Below, piece by piece: positions 1 to 8,165 of a stretch of 33,102 nt of DNA. Every line of letters begins with the position of its first letter. Position 1 is the first letter of the stretch. The stretch is from assembly GCA_023300235.1 (NCBI GenBank), contig JALZWN010000233.1:1-33102 (forward strand), in the 5' to 3' direction. The DNA comes from Mariniblastus sp. (GTDB lineage Bacteria > Planctomycetota > Planctomycetia > Pirellulales > Pirellulaceae). The notes under the pieces were generated by a model. That model saw only the letters and a list, made by a program, of their open reading frames with translations. It was not told where the DNA came from and searched no databases. The translations under genes were made by a program, and so were the position numbers.

Positions 1-6
1 AACCGA

Positions 7-171
7 TTACCCCGCCGAGTTTCCAATCGCGGTGCGGTTGGTTAGAGTGACGTCGCCATCGTCGGAGCGGATTCCGCCACCGTTGCCAAGGTCACCGACG
101 ATGTTATTGTAGACCGAATTGTTATTCAGCGTAGTATTGTCATCGTCGGAGTAGAATCCGACGCTGACTTT
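7..171 (-). pseudogene. Inverted fragment of a parallel beta-helix repeat protein
   Basis: Read on the minus strand, the stretch between the TAA complements at 172-174 and 7-9 gives a clean sequence with motifs such as NNNSVYNN, GNGGGIRSDDGD and VTLTNRTAIGNSAG. These match the repeat style of Pmp-like right-handed beta-helix surface proteins (GGGI, VTLTNSTISGNSA). The DNA carries a direct repeat: catcgtcgga occurs at 57-66 and 141-150, a spacing of 84 bases or 28 codons, fitting one repeat coil. There is no start codon or longer frame, and it points opposite to the dockerin tail that follows at once, so it looks like a broken, inverted piece. The family resemblance is from memory; the inversion is an inference. 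Confidence 0.5.
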
Positions 172-554
172 TTATTGGTCGACGGCACGATGACCAACGG
201 AGGATCATTGGAAGTCGAGTTGCTGTCGGAGTACGTGCCGCAGGACGGTGATTCCATCACGTTGGTGGGATCAGACGACGTGATCGGTGATTTCTCCAGT
301 GTCAAACTGCAGGGTGTGCTGGCTGGCTGGATTTCCAAATCAGTGGCGGCGATGTCGTGCTGACGGTGACGGCTGTTGATGAAGTTTTGCTGAGCGATGC
401 AAACCTCGACGGCATCGCAGACTTTTTAGACATCAGCCCGTTTATTTCGCTGCTCTCAAGTGGCACGTTTTTGGATCAAGCAGATATCGATCGAAACGGC
501 GAAGTGAACCTTCTTGATATTTATCCGTTTATCGGCATCATGAGCGGTCAGTGA
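160..554 (+). pseudogene. C-terminal end of a large secreted planctomycetal protein with dockerin-like tail, frameshifted
   Basis: Two plus-strand frames together give a normal planctomycetal C terminus. The first (to about 330) reads DFLLVDGTMTNGGSLEVELL and ends at a TGA at 361-363. The second continues GGDVVLTVTAVDEVLL and then two dockerin-like calcium loops, DANLDGIADFLDISPFI and DIDRNGEVNLLDIYPFIG, ending at TGA 552-554. Adding one G between 330 and 331 would restore W-D-F-Q-I-S-G-G-D, the usual junction in this family, so a one-base deletion is the likely break. Such tails sit on very large secreted or cell-surface proteins. The N-terminal part is missing or lies beyond the window in another arrangement. 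A sequencing or assembly error is an alternative to a true pseudogene. Confidence 0.65.
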
Positions 555-612
555 TTCTGCAGATGGGTATTAAAGAGAAACGTTTAGGCACAACTGGCTG
601 GCAGTTTTTCTA

Positions 613-830
613 GTGGCTATGAATGGGAGCCCGACAAATGGTTGCCCGACGCGTGAGCGAGGATTTCCAGCGGTGCCTCGCTTACGGGCCCGTCGATTTA
701 GCATGTTTTGGCGAAGCCTAAAAAATGTGGAGATGAGCTTCCAGCCTGTCTGCGCGCATGACAGGCTGGAAGCCCATCACCACACTTCCTCGCTTGCGCG
801 TCGGGCTCCCAGATCCAGCCAACGGAAATA
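613..830. repeat. Dispersed intergenic repeat, copy 1, with 13-bp hairpin
   Basis: The 555-1019 gap contains no convincing gene. It holds a perfect inverted repeat, cttccagcctgtc at 738-750 and gacaggctggaag at 760-772, extended by near-matching flanks (gatgag / cccatc). The 29 bases at 756-784 recur exactly at 4616-4644. Outer parts (gcccgac, gcgtgagcgagga, tcctcgct, gcgtcgggctccc) also form imperfect inverted arms and reappear at 6765-6790 and 7078-7105. This is a mosaic, palindromic intergenic repeat family of unknown function. Confidence 0.6.
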
Positions 831-1019
831 GCAACCAGTCAAAGCCGTCAATTGGATTGCGTTTGATGCGTTTCGAACGAAACTATTCGTTTCGGCAGTG
901 GTTTTTAAAAAAGGCTTAATCGGGGGGGTGTCGGATGGCTGTGGTTGCTAGAACTTTCGGCTAAACTTTGCGGGTGTTTTCAAAGCCGATTTTTAATTCT
1001 TTTTTTAGAACAGATTTTC

Positions 1020-3050
1020 ATGCACGCCATCGCCGCCGTCGTTTTTGCTATTTGTGCGTTGCTGTCGGATCCGGCAGCGATTTCTCGAGGCCCCTACCTG
1101 CAGCTGGCTCATAGCAGCGGCGTGACGATCGTTTGGCGATCCACCAAGGAACTCGACGATCCGAAAGTAAAGTACTGGCGGGCGGAGGACGAAGATGCTT
1201 CTTTTGAAACGAATGAGATTCAGGTTCGCAAGGCGGATGGCGACAATGCGTTAAGCAAAGTTCCAACCGGACAAGTCCAGTATGAGGTTGCTCTGGCAAA
1301 CCTGAAACCCGATACCACTTACCACTACGCGATCTACGATGGCGAAACCGGCCTGACCGAAACGTCAGATCAGTTTACCTTCGCGACTCATCCCGAGATC
1401 GGAGCAGAGAAGCAGACTCGAATCTGGGTCGTAGGAGATTCAGGAACCGGCGAACAGCACCAACGCGACGTGCACTCGGCCATGCAGTTGTTTACTCAGG
1501 AAACGGCAATCGATTTGTACATTCATGTCGGCGACATGGCGTACGGGAAAGGAACCGACCAACAGTTTCAAGAGCGTTTCTTTCAGCCTTATCAAAAAAC
1601 GCTGCAAGAAAAAGTATGCTGGGCTTCGATGGGAAACCACGAAGGTTTTAACTCCAGCGGCAAGACGGGGATCGGCCCGTACTTCGACGCTTATGTTTGC
1701 CCGAAGAACGGCGAGGCCGGCGGGGTTGCTTCGGGAACGGAAGCCTATTACTCGTTCGACTACGGCAACATTCACATGATTTGTTTGAACTCTCACGATC
1801 TAGACCGCAGGCCCAGCGGGGAGATGGCAAAATGGTTGGTCAAAGATTTGGCCGCCACGAAAGCAAAGTGGATCATCAGTTACTTTCATCATCCGCCTTA
1901 CACCAAAGGGACGCATGATAGTGATGCGGAAAAGCAATTGATTCAGATGCGAGAGTACATGATGCCGATTCTTGAGAACGGCGGCGTGGATCTTGTCCTG
2001 AGCGGGCACTCACACATTTATGAGCGGTCGATGTTGATTGACGGAGCGTACCAGACGCCTACCACGGCCCAAGGCGTCGTGCTGGACGATGGCGATGGTG
2101 ATCCTTCCGGCGATGGACCGTATCGCAAGTCCGGCAAGGTGACTCCTCACAATGGCACGGTGGCGATCGTAACCGGTCACGGTGGAGCGTTAGGTCGAAA
2201 TTCGAAAGGCGTCATCCCGCTGATGCACAGCATCGTGCTTGACCATGGTTCGACGATGATCGATATCGAAGGCGATACGTTGACCGGAGTGATGTTAGAT
2301 TTGCGAGCCAACGAGCGGGATCGTTTTCAGATTCTTAAGAAAGGTATTGTTGAACACAGGGTGCTCGACGATCCCAAAATCGCTACAGCGGCCACCGAGG
2401 AACGTACTGGTCATGGGGTGCTGGGTTCCGCCTCAGCAAAACGGGCTGCCGATACCGCACGAACAGCCGGCGAAAAGAACGTGGCTCAAATGCCGCCCAA
2501 GAATTTCACTCACTTGATTCTGCCCAATGCGAAGTGGAGTTATTTGGCCGGCGGGCAGTCACCCGAGACCGAGTTGTGGACGCAGCTTGGGTTCGACGTC
2601 CAAGAAGAAGAACGCGAAGGCTGGAAGAGCGGTGAAGCGGGTTTTGGCTACGGCGATAAGGACGATCGAACGGTTTTAGACGACATGAAAGACAGCTACA
2701 CGCAGGTTTTTATTCGCCGTGAGTTCGAGATACCAGCGACTGCTGACAAACGTCGTATTGGTTTGGTGATCAACTACGACGACGGTTTCGCGTTGTTTCT
2801 TAACGGCAAACAAGTCTTGTCCAAGGGCATCAAGCGTAACAAAAATGGCACGGTCAAAGTCACTTCCCACGAAGCGAGTGGGGCAGAGTACTTTCCGCTG
2901 GCAAAATTTGCCAAGCACTTAAAAAACGGCCGCAACGTGATCGCCATCGAAGCTCATAATGTCAAGGCCAGTAGTACCGACTTCACGGTCGCCCCGTACT
3001 TGGTCATCGTTGATGAAGAAAGTAAAGAAGGTAAAGAGGTGGAGGAGTAG
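1020..3050 (+). CDS. Secreted purple acid phosphatase-like metallophosphoesterase
   Basis: A 676-residue protein from the ATG at 1020; an upstream TTG at 945 stays in frame but precedes what looks like the true signal peptide, MHAIAAVVFAICALL. An N-terminal fibronectin-like domain (RGPYLQLA, TIVWRS) matches purple acid phosphatases. The catalytic metallophosphatase core follows: GDSGTG (residues 139-144), GDMAYG, MGNHE, FHHPPY and GHSHIYER (GHSH at 329-332), so all dinuclear metal-binding blocks are present. The family hydrolyses phosphomonoesters at a Fe/Zn or Fe/Mn centre, here probably in the periplasm or at the surface. Residues about 493-670 form a second domain with NYDDGFALFLNG and NVIAIEAHN, resembling galactose-binding/PA14-type modules. 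The tail is Lys/Glu-rich. It sits 5 bases before tag, so co-transcription is likely. Exact substrate unknown. Confidence 0.88.
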   Translation: MHAIAAVVFAICALLSDPAAISRGPYLQLAHSSGVTIVWRSTKELDDPKVKYWRAEDEDASFETNEIQVRKADGDNALSKVPTGQVQYEVALANLKPDTTYHYAIYDGETGLTETSDQFTFATHPEIGAEKQTRIWVVGDSGTGEQHQRDVHSAMQLFTQETAIDLYIHVGDMAYGKGTDQQFQERFFQPYQKTLQEKVCWASMGNHEGFNSSGKTGIGPYFDAYVCPKNGEAGGVASGTEAYYSFDYGNIHMICLNSHDLDRRPSGEMAKWLVKDLAATKAKWIISYFHHPPYTKGTHDSDAEKQLIQMREYMMPILENGGVDLVLSGHSHIYERSMLIDGAYQTPTTAQGVVLDDGDGDPSGDGPYRKSGKVTPHNGTVAIVTGHGGALGRNSKGVIPLMHSIVLDHGSTMIDIEGDTLTGVMLDLRANERDRFQILKKGIVEHRVLDDPKIATAATEERTGHGVLGSASAKRAADTARTAGEKNVAQMPPKNFTHLILPNAKWSYLAGGQSPETELWTQLGFDVQEEEREGWKSGEAGFGYGDKDDRTVLDDMKDSYTQVFIRREFEIPATADKRRIGLVINYDDGFALFLNGKQVLSKGIKRNKNGTVKVTSHEASGAEYFPLAKFAKHLKNGRNVIAIEAHNVKASSTDFTVAPYLVIVDEESKEGKEVEE

Positions 3051-3055
3051 GGCTG

Positions 3056-3673
3056 ATGACTAGGTCAAAAGAAAAGCGATGCAGTTGGTGCTTAGGCAGT
3101 GATCTGTACATAAGCTACCACGACGATGAATGGGGCGTGCCCTGCTATGACAGTCAGCGTCTGTTTGAGATGCTCAGCCTTGAAGGCGCACAGGCAGGGC
3201 TTAGCTGGATCACGATCTTGAACAAACGGGAAAACTACCGCCGGTTGTTTGCCAACTTCGACGCTGCGAAAGTTGCTCGATTCACAACCAGGAAAATCGA
3301 CAAACTCGTGACCGACGCCGGCATCGTTCGCCATCGTCAGAAAATTGAAGCCGTGGTGGCCAATGCCAAGCTGGTGGTTGCAATGGAAAAAAACGGCGAG
3401 TCGTTGGTTGATTTGCTTTGGTCGTTTGTTGATTTCAAAGTGATTCAAAATAAGCACAAAACCATGACGACGGTGCACAGCAGCACTGAGCGATCAACGG
3501 CGATGAGCAAGGTGCTTAAAAAACGCGGGTTCAAGTTTGTGGGCGCGACCACCTGCTACGCGTTCATGCAAGCCGCGGGGATGGTCAACGACCACATGAT
3601 GTCGTGTCCTCAATACAAAACCGTCAAAACACTTGGGGCGAAAACGAAACGGCCGGGTCATTGGAATAAGTAA
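3056..3673 (+). CDS. tag: DNA-3-methyladenine glycosylase I
   Basis: A 205-residue protein, close to the usual 187-residue length of E. coli Tag, which excises 3-methyladenine from alkylated DNA to start base excision repair in the cytoplasm. Family blocks are clear: YHDDEWGVP, LFEMLSLEGAQAGLSWITIL, KRENYR, DAGIVRHRQKI, LKKRGFKFVG and MVNDHMMSC. The zinc-snap residues known from E. coli (Cys4, His17, His175, Cys179) map to Cys9, His22, His180 and Cys184, and the catalytic-pocket Glu lies in LEGAQ. The ATG at 3056 is 5 bases after the phosphatase stop, suggesting transcriptional and perhaps translational linkage, although the two functions have no obvious relation. Confidence 0.95.
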   Translation: MTRSKEKRCSWCLGSDLYISYHDDEWGVPCYDSQRLFEMLSLEGAQAGLSWITILNKRENYRRLFANFDAAKVARFTTRKIDKLVTDAGIVRHRQKIEAVVANAKLVVAMEKNGESLVDLLWSFVDFKVIQNKHKTMTTVHSSTERSTAMSKVLKKRGFKFVGATTCYAFMQAAGMVNDHMMSCPQYKTVKTLGAKTKRPGHWNK

Positions 3674-3732
3674 GCCATCGGCTTTATCGTCGCAGCGAAA
3701 ACCATCAGCCCGTGGATTGGCGTGGATTGTGA

Positions 3733-3753
3733 GACTCGGTAGCATTCCGAGTC
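3733..3753. terminator. Possible hairpin between convergent genes
   Basis: gactcgg (3733-3739) and ccgagtc (3747-3753) form a 7-base-pair stem with a 7-base loop, placed between the ends of tag and the convergent DUF456 gene. There is no clean T-tract on the plus strand (gtcgttgtcttt follows), so termination is only a suggestion. Confidence 0.35.
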
Positions 3754-3813
3754 GTCGTTGTCTTTACCAGCCGACCAGTCAGTTATCGTAGCGTGTTAGA
3801 GTGCGTTTCGTTT

Positions 3814-4365
3814 TTAGATGAACAGGTTCAAGATCGCCAGCGCCAGCATCGCGGCGCCGAAAGCTGCTTTGCCCATTGTTCCGACGAATCGACCCGCGGC
3901 CGCTGCGCCGCCAACCTTCAGGCTCTTGCTCATCTCCGATCCGTCTGATTTTTCGCCCAGCGTTGCTCCGACCAACGCTCCTAGGCAAGCAAACAAGACC
4001 GTGCCGACCACCATCCCGATCAGTGGATTCAAAAACGGAATACCGACGAAGCCTCCGGCAATTGCTCCGACAAACGAACCCGCCAAGCTCCCCATCGCCG
4101 CTCTGCGACTGCCGCCGACTTTCTTGGTGCCCAACACCGAAGCCGCGAACTCGACCAGTTCTCCGATCCCTGCTAACACCACCAGCACGATGATGACCAC
4201 CAATCCCAGGTGATGCACACTGGCGGCGTCGGTAAAGTAATACCAAACGCCAGCCAACACGGCCATGAACCAGTTGCCGGGCAGGCCGAACAGGTTCGAG
4301 ATCCAGCTAACGATCAAGGCCGCGACGAATAGTACGGCGAGTAAGTAAAACAGGATCGCGATCAT
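3814..4365 (-). CDS. DUF456 family membrane protein
   Basis: A 183-residue, very hydrophobic protein. The chosen ATG (complement of 4363-4365) gives MIAILFYLLAVLFVAALIVSW, the usual start of DUF456 proteins; the open frame extends to 4527 but the added residues look non-coding. The signature FGLPGNWFM lies near residues 26-34, then GELVEFAASVLGTKKVGGSRRAA and a Gly-rich pair of helices (GSFVGAIAGGFVGIPF, GTVLFACLGALVGA). About five membrane segments are expected. DUF456 proteins are inner-membrane proteins of unknown function. No strong Shine-Dalgarno is visible. It stands alone, convergent with tag. Confidence 0.85.
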   Translation of the reverse strand: MIAILFYLLAVLFVAALIVSWISNLFGLPGNWFMAVLAGVWYYFTDAASVHHLGLVVIIVLVVLAGIGELVEFAASVLGTKKVGGSRRAAMGSLAGSFVGAIAGGFVGIPFLNPLIGMVVGTVLFACLGALVGATLGEKSDGSEMSKSLKVGGAAAAGRFVGTMGKAAFGAAMLALAILNLFI

Positions 4366-4540
4366 AAGCGGGAGTGAATTCTGCCAGGAGAAATTGGCAT
4401 TCAATCGATTACAGCAAGGCGGTTTTTGGGCGAGAGTAGGGTGCCGGTGATATCTTATCACAATGACCAGCGAGGCGCTAGCGGTTTGATTGTTACTGCA
4501 GGGTGAATCAGTTTTGCAAATTAGCAAAGCGCTATCAATG

Positions 4541-4700
4541 GTAGCCCGATGCGTGAGGGCTTGTTGATTTAGTCTACAAATCCTTTTATTAGAATGAATT
4601 TCAGACTGCCTGCGGGCATGACAGGCTGGAAGCCCATCACCACATTTTTAAAGCTTCGCTGAAGGATCTCAAATCAACAAGCTCTACAAATCAACAAACC
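4541..4700. repeat. Dispersed intergenic repeat, copy 2
   Basis: The 4366-4829 gap has no gene. It contains the 29-base segment 4616-4644, identical to 756-784, and a flanking 12-base inverted repeat, gcttgttgattt (4559-4570) with aaatcaacaagc (4671-4682). The phrase gttgatttagtc also occurs in copy 3 near 6817. The left arm of the central hairpin seen in copy 1 is degenerate here (ttcagactgcc). This appears to be a decayed member of the same family. Confidence 0.6.
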
Positions 4701-4829
4701 TTAGCGCGTTGAGCTACCAGACCACCCAGATTCAAAAACTGATTTGCCGTGTTGTAACTACGGGCTTGTTCTTGGTGTCCGTTTTCGGCAAGGGAGCAAT
4801 CAGGTTGGCGTCTTGGTTGAAGTCACAGG

Positions 4830-6029
4830 TTAGGCAATCGGGGTAAGCAGTCGATCGCATGCGTCTCGGTGGGCTTGGTAAAGCGTTCCGCGGATGATTG
4901 CTTGATCGCCCAATGAAGATGCCAAAACCTGCGGCGGCGTTGGGATAAGGTTTTCAATCGTCCCGTTCAATCGGTCGACCGCAAGGTCCATCGCGTAATG
5001 GATATCGCCGCCGAGTACGATGACTTGCGGGTCCAGCAAGCTGGCGATGTTGGCGACCGCCAATCCAAGTGGCTGTAAGATGGAGTCCAGAATTTCGATC
5101 GCTTTGGGGACGCCGTTGGCTGCGGCCTTTGAAATCGAACGGATCGTTGGGCTGGTTGAGCCATCAGGGCCAAGTCCGACCAACGCTTGTTTTTCTCGTT
5201 CGACCACCGCGTCCTCGGCGCAGATTGATTCGAGATATCCCAGTCCGCTGTTGGGTGAAAACTGGAAACTCGAGTCCCAAACCATTTTCCCCATCTCGCC
5301 CGCAAACCCTTTGCTACCTCGATACAATTTGCCGTCGATAAAAATCCCGGCGCCGATGCCGCGACGGACGGATGCGAAAACAAAGTTATCAATTCCTTTA
5401 GCGACTCCAACGGCATACTCGCCGATCGCGGCGGCGTTGTTATCGTTTTCAATGCGGATCGGAACCAAAGGCAAGCGATCTTGAAGTTTACTCAGCAAAT
5501 CAAAGTCGGACCAACCGTTGATCATTGGGGCCTTAACGACTTTGGAAGACACGGGATCAATCGTGCCGGGAACGCCGATCGAAATCGCTCTTAAGGGTTG
5601 CTCTTGAATGCCTTCGTAAAGAAGCGATGCCAGCACTTCATTTATTCCTGCGACAATGTTTTCGCAGGTAACATCGCCGCCTTGATCGGCGTCGGTAGGT
5701 TTTTGGGATTCGGCAAGGATGTTGCCGTTCATATCGGCAATTGCTGTTTGGATTTGATGTTCACCAACATCAACACCGACGATACGTCCGCAGTTGGGGT
5801 TTAGCTTGACGATGCTCGCCGGTCGACCGGGCCCTGCACCTTCAGGCGTCATGGATTCCTCGATTTGCAGCAAATCGACATCGACCAATCCGTTGACCAG
5901 TCGCGTGACGCTTGGCGTCGACAAACCTGTTTCTTTGGCGATCAACCGCCTGCTTACCTCCCCGTACGCCCGAACCGCTTCAATGATGTGACGGGCACTA
6001 TGACTGGGCTTAAAGGTTTCCGTCGACAC
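4830..6029 (-). CDS. ROK family transcriptional regulator / sugar kinase-like protein
   Basis: A 399-residue protein from a GTG (complement of 6027-6029) that has a GGAG five bases upstream; an upstream ATG at 6086 would add 19 residues rich in His/Arg that look non-coding. A winged helix-turn-helix occupies residues 26-48 (SRRLIAKETGLSTPSVTRLVNGL). The ROK domain follows, with DVGEH (87-91) at the phosphate site, ENDNNAAAIGEY (END at 194-196, Asp196 being the expected catalytic base) and RRGIGAGIFIDGKLYRGSKGFAGEMG. ROK repressors sense sugars and control sugar genes. The usual His and CxCGxxGC zinc motif after GE-x-G are absent: the sequence is GEMGKMVWDSSFQFSPNSGLGYLES. No sugar genes are adjacent, so the regulated target is unknown. 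Confidence 0.9.
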   Translation of the reverse strand: MSTETFKPSHSARHIIEAVRAYGEVSRRLIAKETGLSTPSVTRLVNGLVDVDLLQIEESMTPEGAGPGRPASIVKLNPNCGRIVGVDVGEHQIQTAIADMNGNILAESQKPTDADQGGDVTCENIVAGINEVLASLLYEGIQEQPLRAISIGVPGTIDPVSSKVVKAPMINGWSDFDLLSKLQDRLPLVPIRIENDNNAAAIGEYAVGVAKGIDNFVFASVRRGIGAGIFIDGKLYRGSKGFAGEMGKMVWDSSFQFSPNSGLGYLESICAEDAVVEREKQALVGLGPDGSTSPTIRSISKAAANGVPKAIEILDSILQPLGLAVANIASLLDPQVIVLGGDIHYAMDLAVDRLNGTIENLIPTPPQVLASSLGDQAIIRGTLYQAHRDACDRLLTPIA

Positions 6030-6450
6030 GGTTACTCCAGTTGTTCTTTCGCGGTGATGATGGCGCCATTGGGCATCACGGATCATCTAGCTAGGATTAT
6101 TTTTAGAAAACATATACACCGGCCAGGTGGCATCTGAAGTAGCAGGAAAATTTTTTTCTTGGCGTACCTTCGGTGACAGCTTAAGAGTTATTTAACCTTC
6201 TTGCTAGGTGTTAAGGTCGCTGCCGACTGGAGATTGCAATTTGGTCAAATGGAGGTGTCGCTAATCAATCGCTTGTCATCGTCAGGTGCAGATGCCTCTT
6301 TTAGGCATTCTTAAGGTGTAGGGTTTTGCCTTAATTGCCATTTTTCGCGATTGTGACGTGTGGAATCGTTCCTGAATGGTTTATTGTTTTGAAAAGAGCC
6401 CAATTGGTTGGAGATAAAAAAAGACGAAATGGTCTTAGACGAAATGTTCT
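6030..6450. other. Non-coding stretch upstream of the ROK gene
   Basis: No credible gene was seen here. It is the promoter side of the ROK gene and runs into the decayed FG-GAP fragment. I could not pick a convincing promoter or operator in it. Confidence 0.5.
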
Positions 6451-6646
6451 TGGGACTTGCTGGTCGCTCAAGAATGGGGTTCGATCAAGTACTATCGAAA
6501 CGATCAAGAAAAACTCGTCGACCAGACGACCGAGGCGGGGCGTGCTGGGCTGGTGGAATGGTATTACAGCGATCGATGTCGATAACGACGGCGATCTGGA
6601 CTACGCCGCAACCAACTTTGGTTTGAACACAAAGTACCATGCTTGA
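6451..6646 (+). pseudogene. Fragment of an FG-GAP/VCBS (CRTAC1-like) repeat protein
   Basis: Frame 1 from 6451 reads WDLLVAQEWGSIKYYRNDQ, then EKLVDQTTEAGRAG; near 6540 the homology moves to frame 2, GVLGWWNGITAIDVDNDGDL then DYAATNFGLNTKYHA and a TGA at 6644-6646. Joined, this is a typical CRTAC1-like segment: D-L-L-V-x-x-E-W-G, a GWWN-x-I junction and a calcium-binding DVDNDGDLD loop. There is no proper start and the blades that normally follow are missing, so it is a frameshifted relic of a secreted beta-propeller protein gene. Decayed material may extend to about 6704. Confidence 0.65.
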
Positions 6647-6754
6647 CGGAATATCCAAGAAATACGATACGGTTGAAGTCGGCAAAACCGTCGAGATTCA
6701 GCAATAGTTCTGCCGGCATTGGGGCCGGCCCGAGGTAGATCAGCTTTTGAAGCT

Positions 6755-7111
6755 GGCTGCTCTGGTAGCCCGACACGTAAGCGAGGATCCGGTGGAAATC
6801 CGCGTGAACGGCTCTGTTGATTTAGTCAGCGCAGATAGTCGCCTTTGCCTCGGTGAAAGAAGCGTTTGCATGGGAGAACAATCAGGACCGCATTTCTACA
6901 ACGCTAAGATGCACTCGACAAAACTTTCATCCAGTCACTCCCCAGCAGCTTTTTGGATAAACGCCTGCCTAAGATAAGACCCGGCCTAAAAAATGACGCC
7001 TGTTTATTCAGAGCCAATCGTTTTGTGAACGTCCACCGAAGGTAGCGCTACTTTCACCGAGGCAAAGGCGACTATCGGTTCCTCGCTCACGCGTCGGGAT
7101 TCCATTCATGC
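6755..7111. repeat. Long inverted repeat with 26-bp perfect arms (repeat family copy 3)
   Basis: The arm at 6834-6859 is the exact reverse complement of 7051-7076 (26 bases, beginning gatagtcgcctttgcctcgg). Outside it, 6763-6790 and 7078-7106 are also imperfect reverse complements (gcccgacacgtaagcgagga against tcctcgctcacgcgtcggga), giving an element of about 350 bases. The outer arms match parts of copy 1 at 620-660 and 787-815. The interior shows no gene. The right arm ends at the stop of the membrane-protein gene that begins at 8165. Confidence 0.7.
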
Positions 7112-7112
7112 G

Positions 7113-8165
7113 CTAGTCACTGAAAGGGTCGATGACTTTTTTCGGTTCGGCTAAATCCGCGTTTTCAGATTGCTTGCGGAAGTATGATCGGCCGACTAAT
7201 TTTGCTCCGTTGGATCGGATTACTAGCATGGGTATCGCTGCTGCTCCGGCGAAAAATAAAGCAGGTATTATGCCGTATAAGAGTGCGGAGGAAATAACTT
7301 CCGCAGCCCCCCCGCTGGCTATCGATATGAAAACAAAAAACAAGAAGAACAATGCCAGCCAATAAAGGGCAGCGAACCAGAATCCCGTGGCGGCGTCTTT
7401 GAGCATCATGCCCAGGCAGAAGCAAGGAATATTCAGTAGTGCGGCGACAGCGACAAACACGGCATAGCCAATCATGAAAGCCAAGCCGAATTGTTGTTGC
7501 TTAGCGATTCGAATCGACCGCTCTTTCCGATAGTGGTCGATATTATCTTCCGAGACGACGACGTCCTGCCAATTGCCTTCACCCGTATCCGGATCGACGA
7601 CCCAATCCGATTTGTGTTCGCCGATTTCAACCACGTCGTTGGCCTGTCTGAGCGTCATTGACGTTGTTTGAGTCGCCGCGACCAAGCTCGCGGCGATTAC
7701 CGCTGTGATGGTAAGCAATTCCTTGATGTCGATTTTTTTGGCTTCCGTAGGCACCGATTCATCGATCAATTGCCAACCAAAGATCATTCGCCCGAGCCAA
7801 TAAGGCAGTTGAGCGGCGCAGATCAAAGGAATGCCAAATCCGACGACGCCAAGGAAGAATTGATATACGGGTACTGGACCGTCAAGCAATGACCCATCGG
7901 TCATTAAAACCAAACAGAAGCCAACGATTCCGGCCGAGAACACCGATAGTACCGCGATGATCGAATAGAGCGTCCGGATGGCATAGGATCCCGGTCCCAG
8001 CACCGCCCAAGCCCCGGAGAGCATTACGATCGGCAGGAAAGTTGTATAGGTGTAACTCGCCGAATAGCCACCGCTCACTTTGAACAGCAAGCTTCCAACG
8101 AAAATGAAGAACGCGTAGCCAGCTAAAAGCGGCAGCAGGTTTTTCCAAGGAGATGTTGGGTTCAT
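7113..8165 (-). CDS. Multi-pass membrane protein of unknown function
   Basis: A 350-residue protein starting at an ATG (complement of 8163-8165). I do not recognise a family. The N-terminal half has about four membrane segments (LLPLLAGYAFFIFVGSLLF, LYSIIAVLSVFSAGIVGFCL, YQFFLGVVGFGIPLICAAQL), followed by a cytoplasmic-looking KKIDIKELLT and another helix. Next comes a hydrophilic loop of about 60 residues (GEHKSDWVVDPDTGEGNWQD, then a Lys/Arg-rich part). Three or four further helices are in the C-terminal half (FGLAFMIGYAVFVAVAALL, FWFAALYWLALFFLFFVFI, ALLYGIIPALFFAGAAAIPML). The tail is polar. It stands alone between two repeat-rich gaps, with no strong Shine-Dalgarno. Confidence 0.75.
   Translation of the reverse strand: MNPTSPWKNLLPLLAGYAFFIFVGSLLFKVSGGYSASYTYTTFLPIVMLSGAWAVLGPGSYAIRTLYSIIAVLSVFSAGIVGFCLVLMTDGSLLDGPVPVYQFFLGVVGFGIPLICAAQLPYWLGRMIFGWQLIDESVPTEAKKIDIKELLTITAVIAASLVAATQTTSMTLRQANDVVEIGEHKSDWVVDPDTGEGNWQDVVVSEDNIDHYRKERSIRIAKQQQFGLAFMIGYAVFVAVAALLNIPCFCLGMMLKDAATGFWFAALYWLALFFLFFVFISIASGGAAEVISSALLYGIIPALFFAGAAAIPMLVIRSNGAKLVGRSYFRKQSENADLAEPKKVIDPFSD

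Noticed and set aside
4680..4735. tRNA-like text on the minus strand (GGTAGCTCAACGCGC)
   Set aside because: It resembles a D-arm, but no acceptor stem, anticodon arm or T-arm can be fitted around it; it is next to the dispersed repeat.
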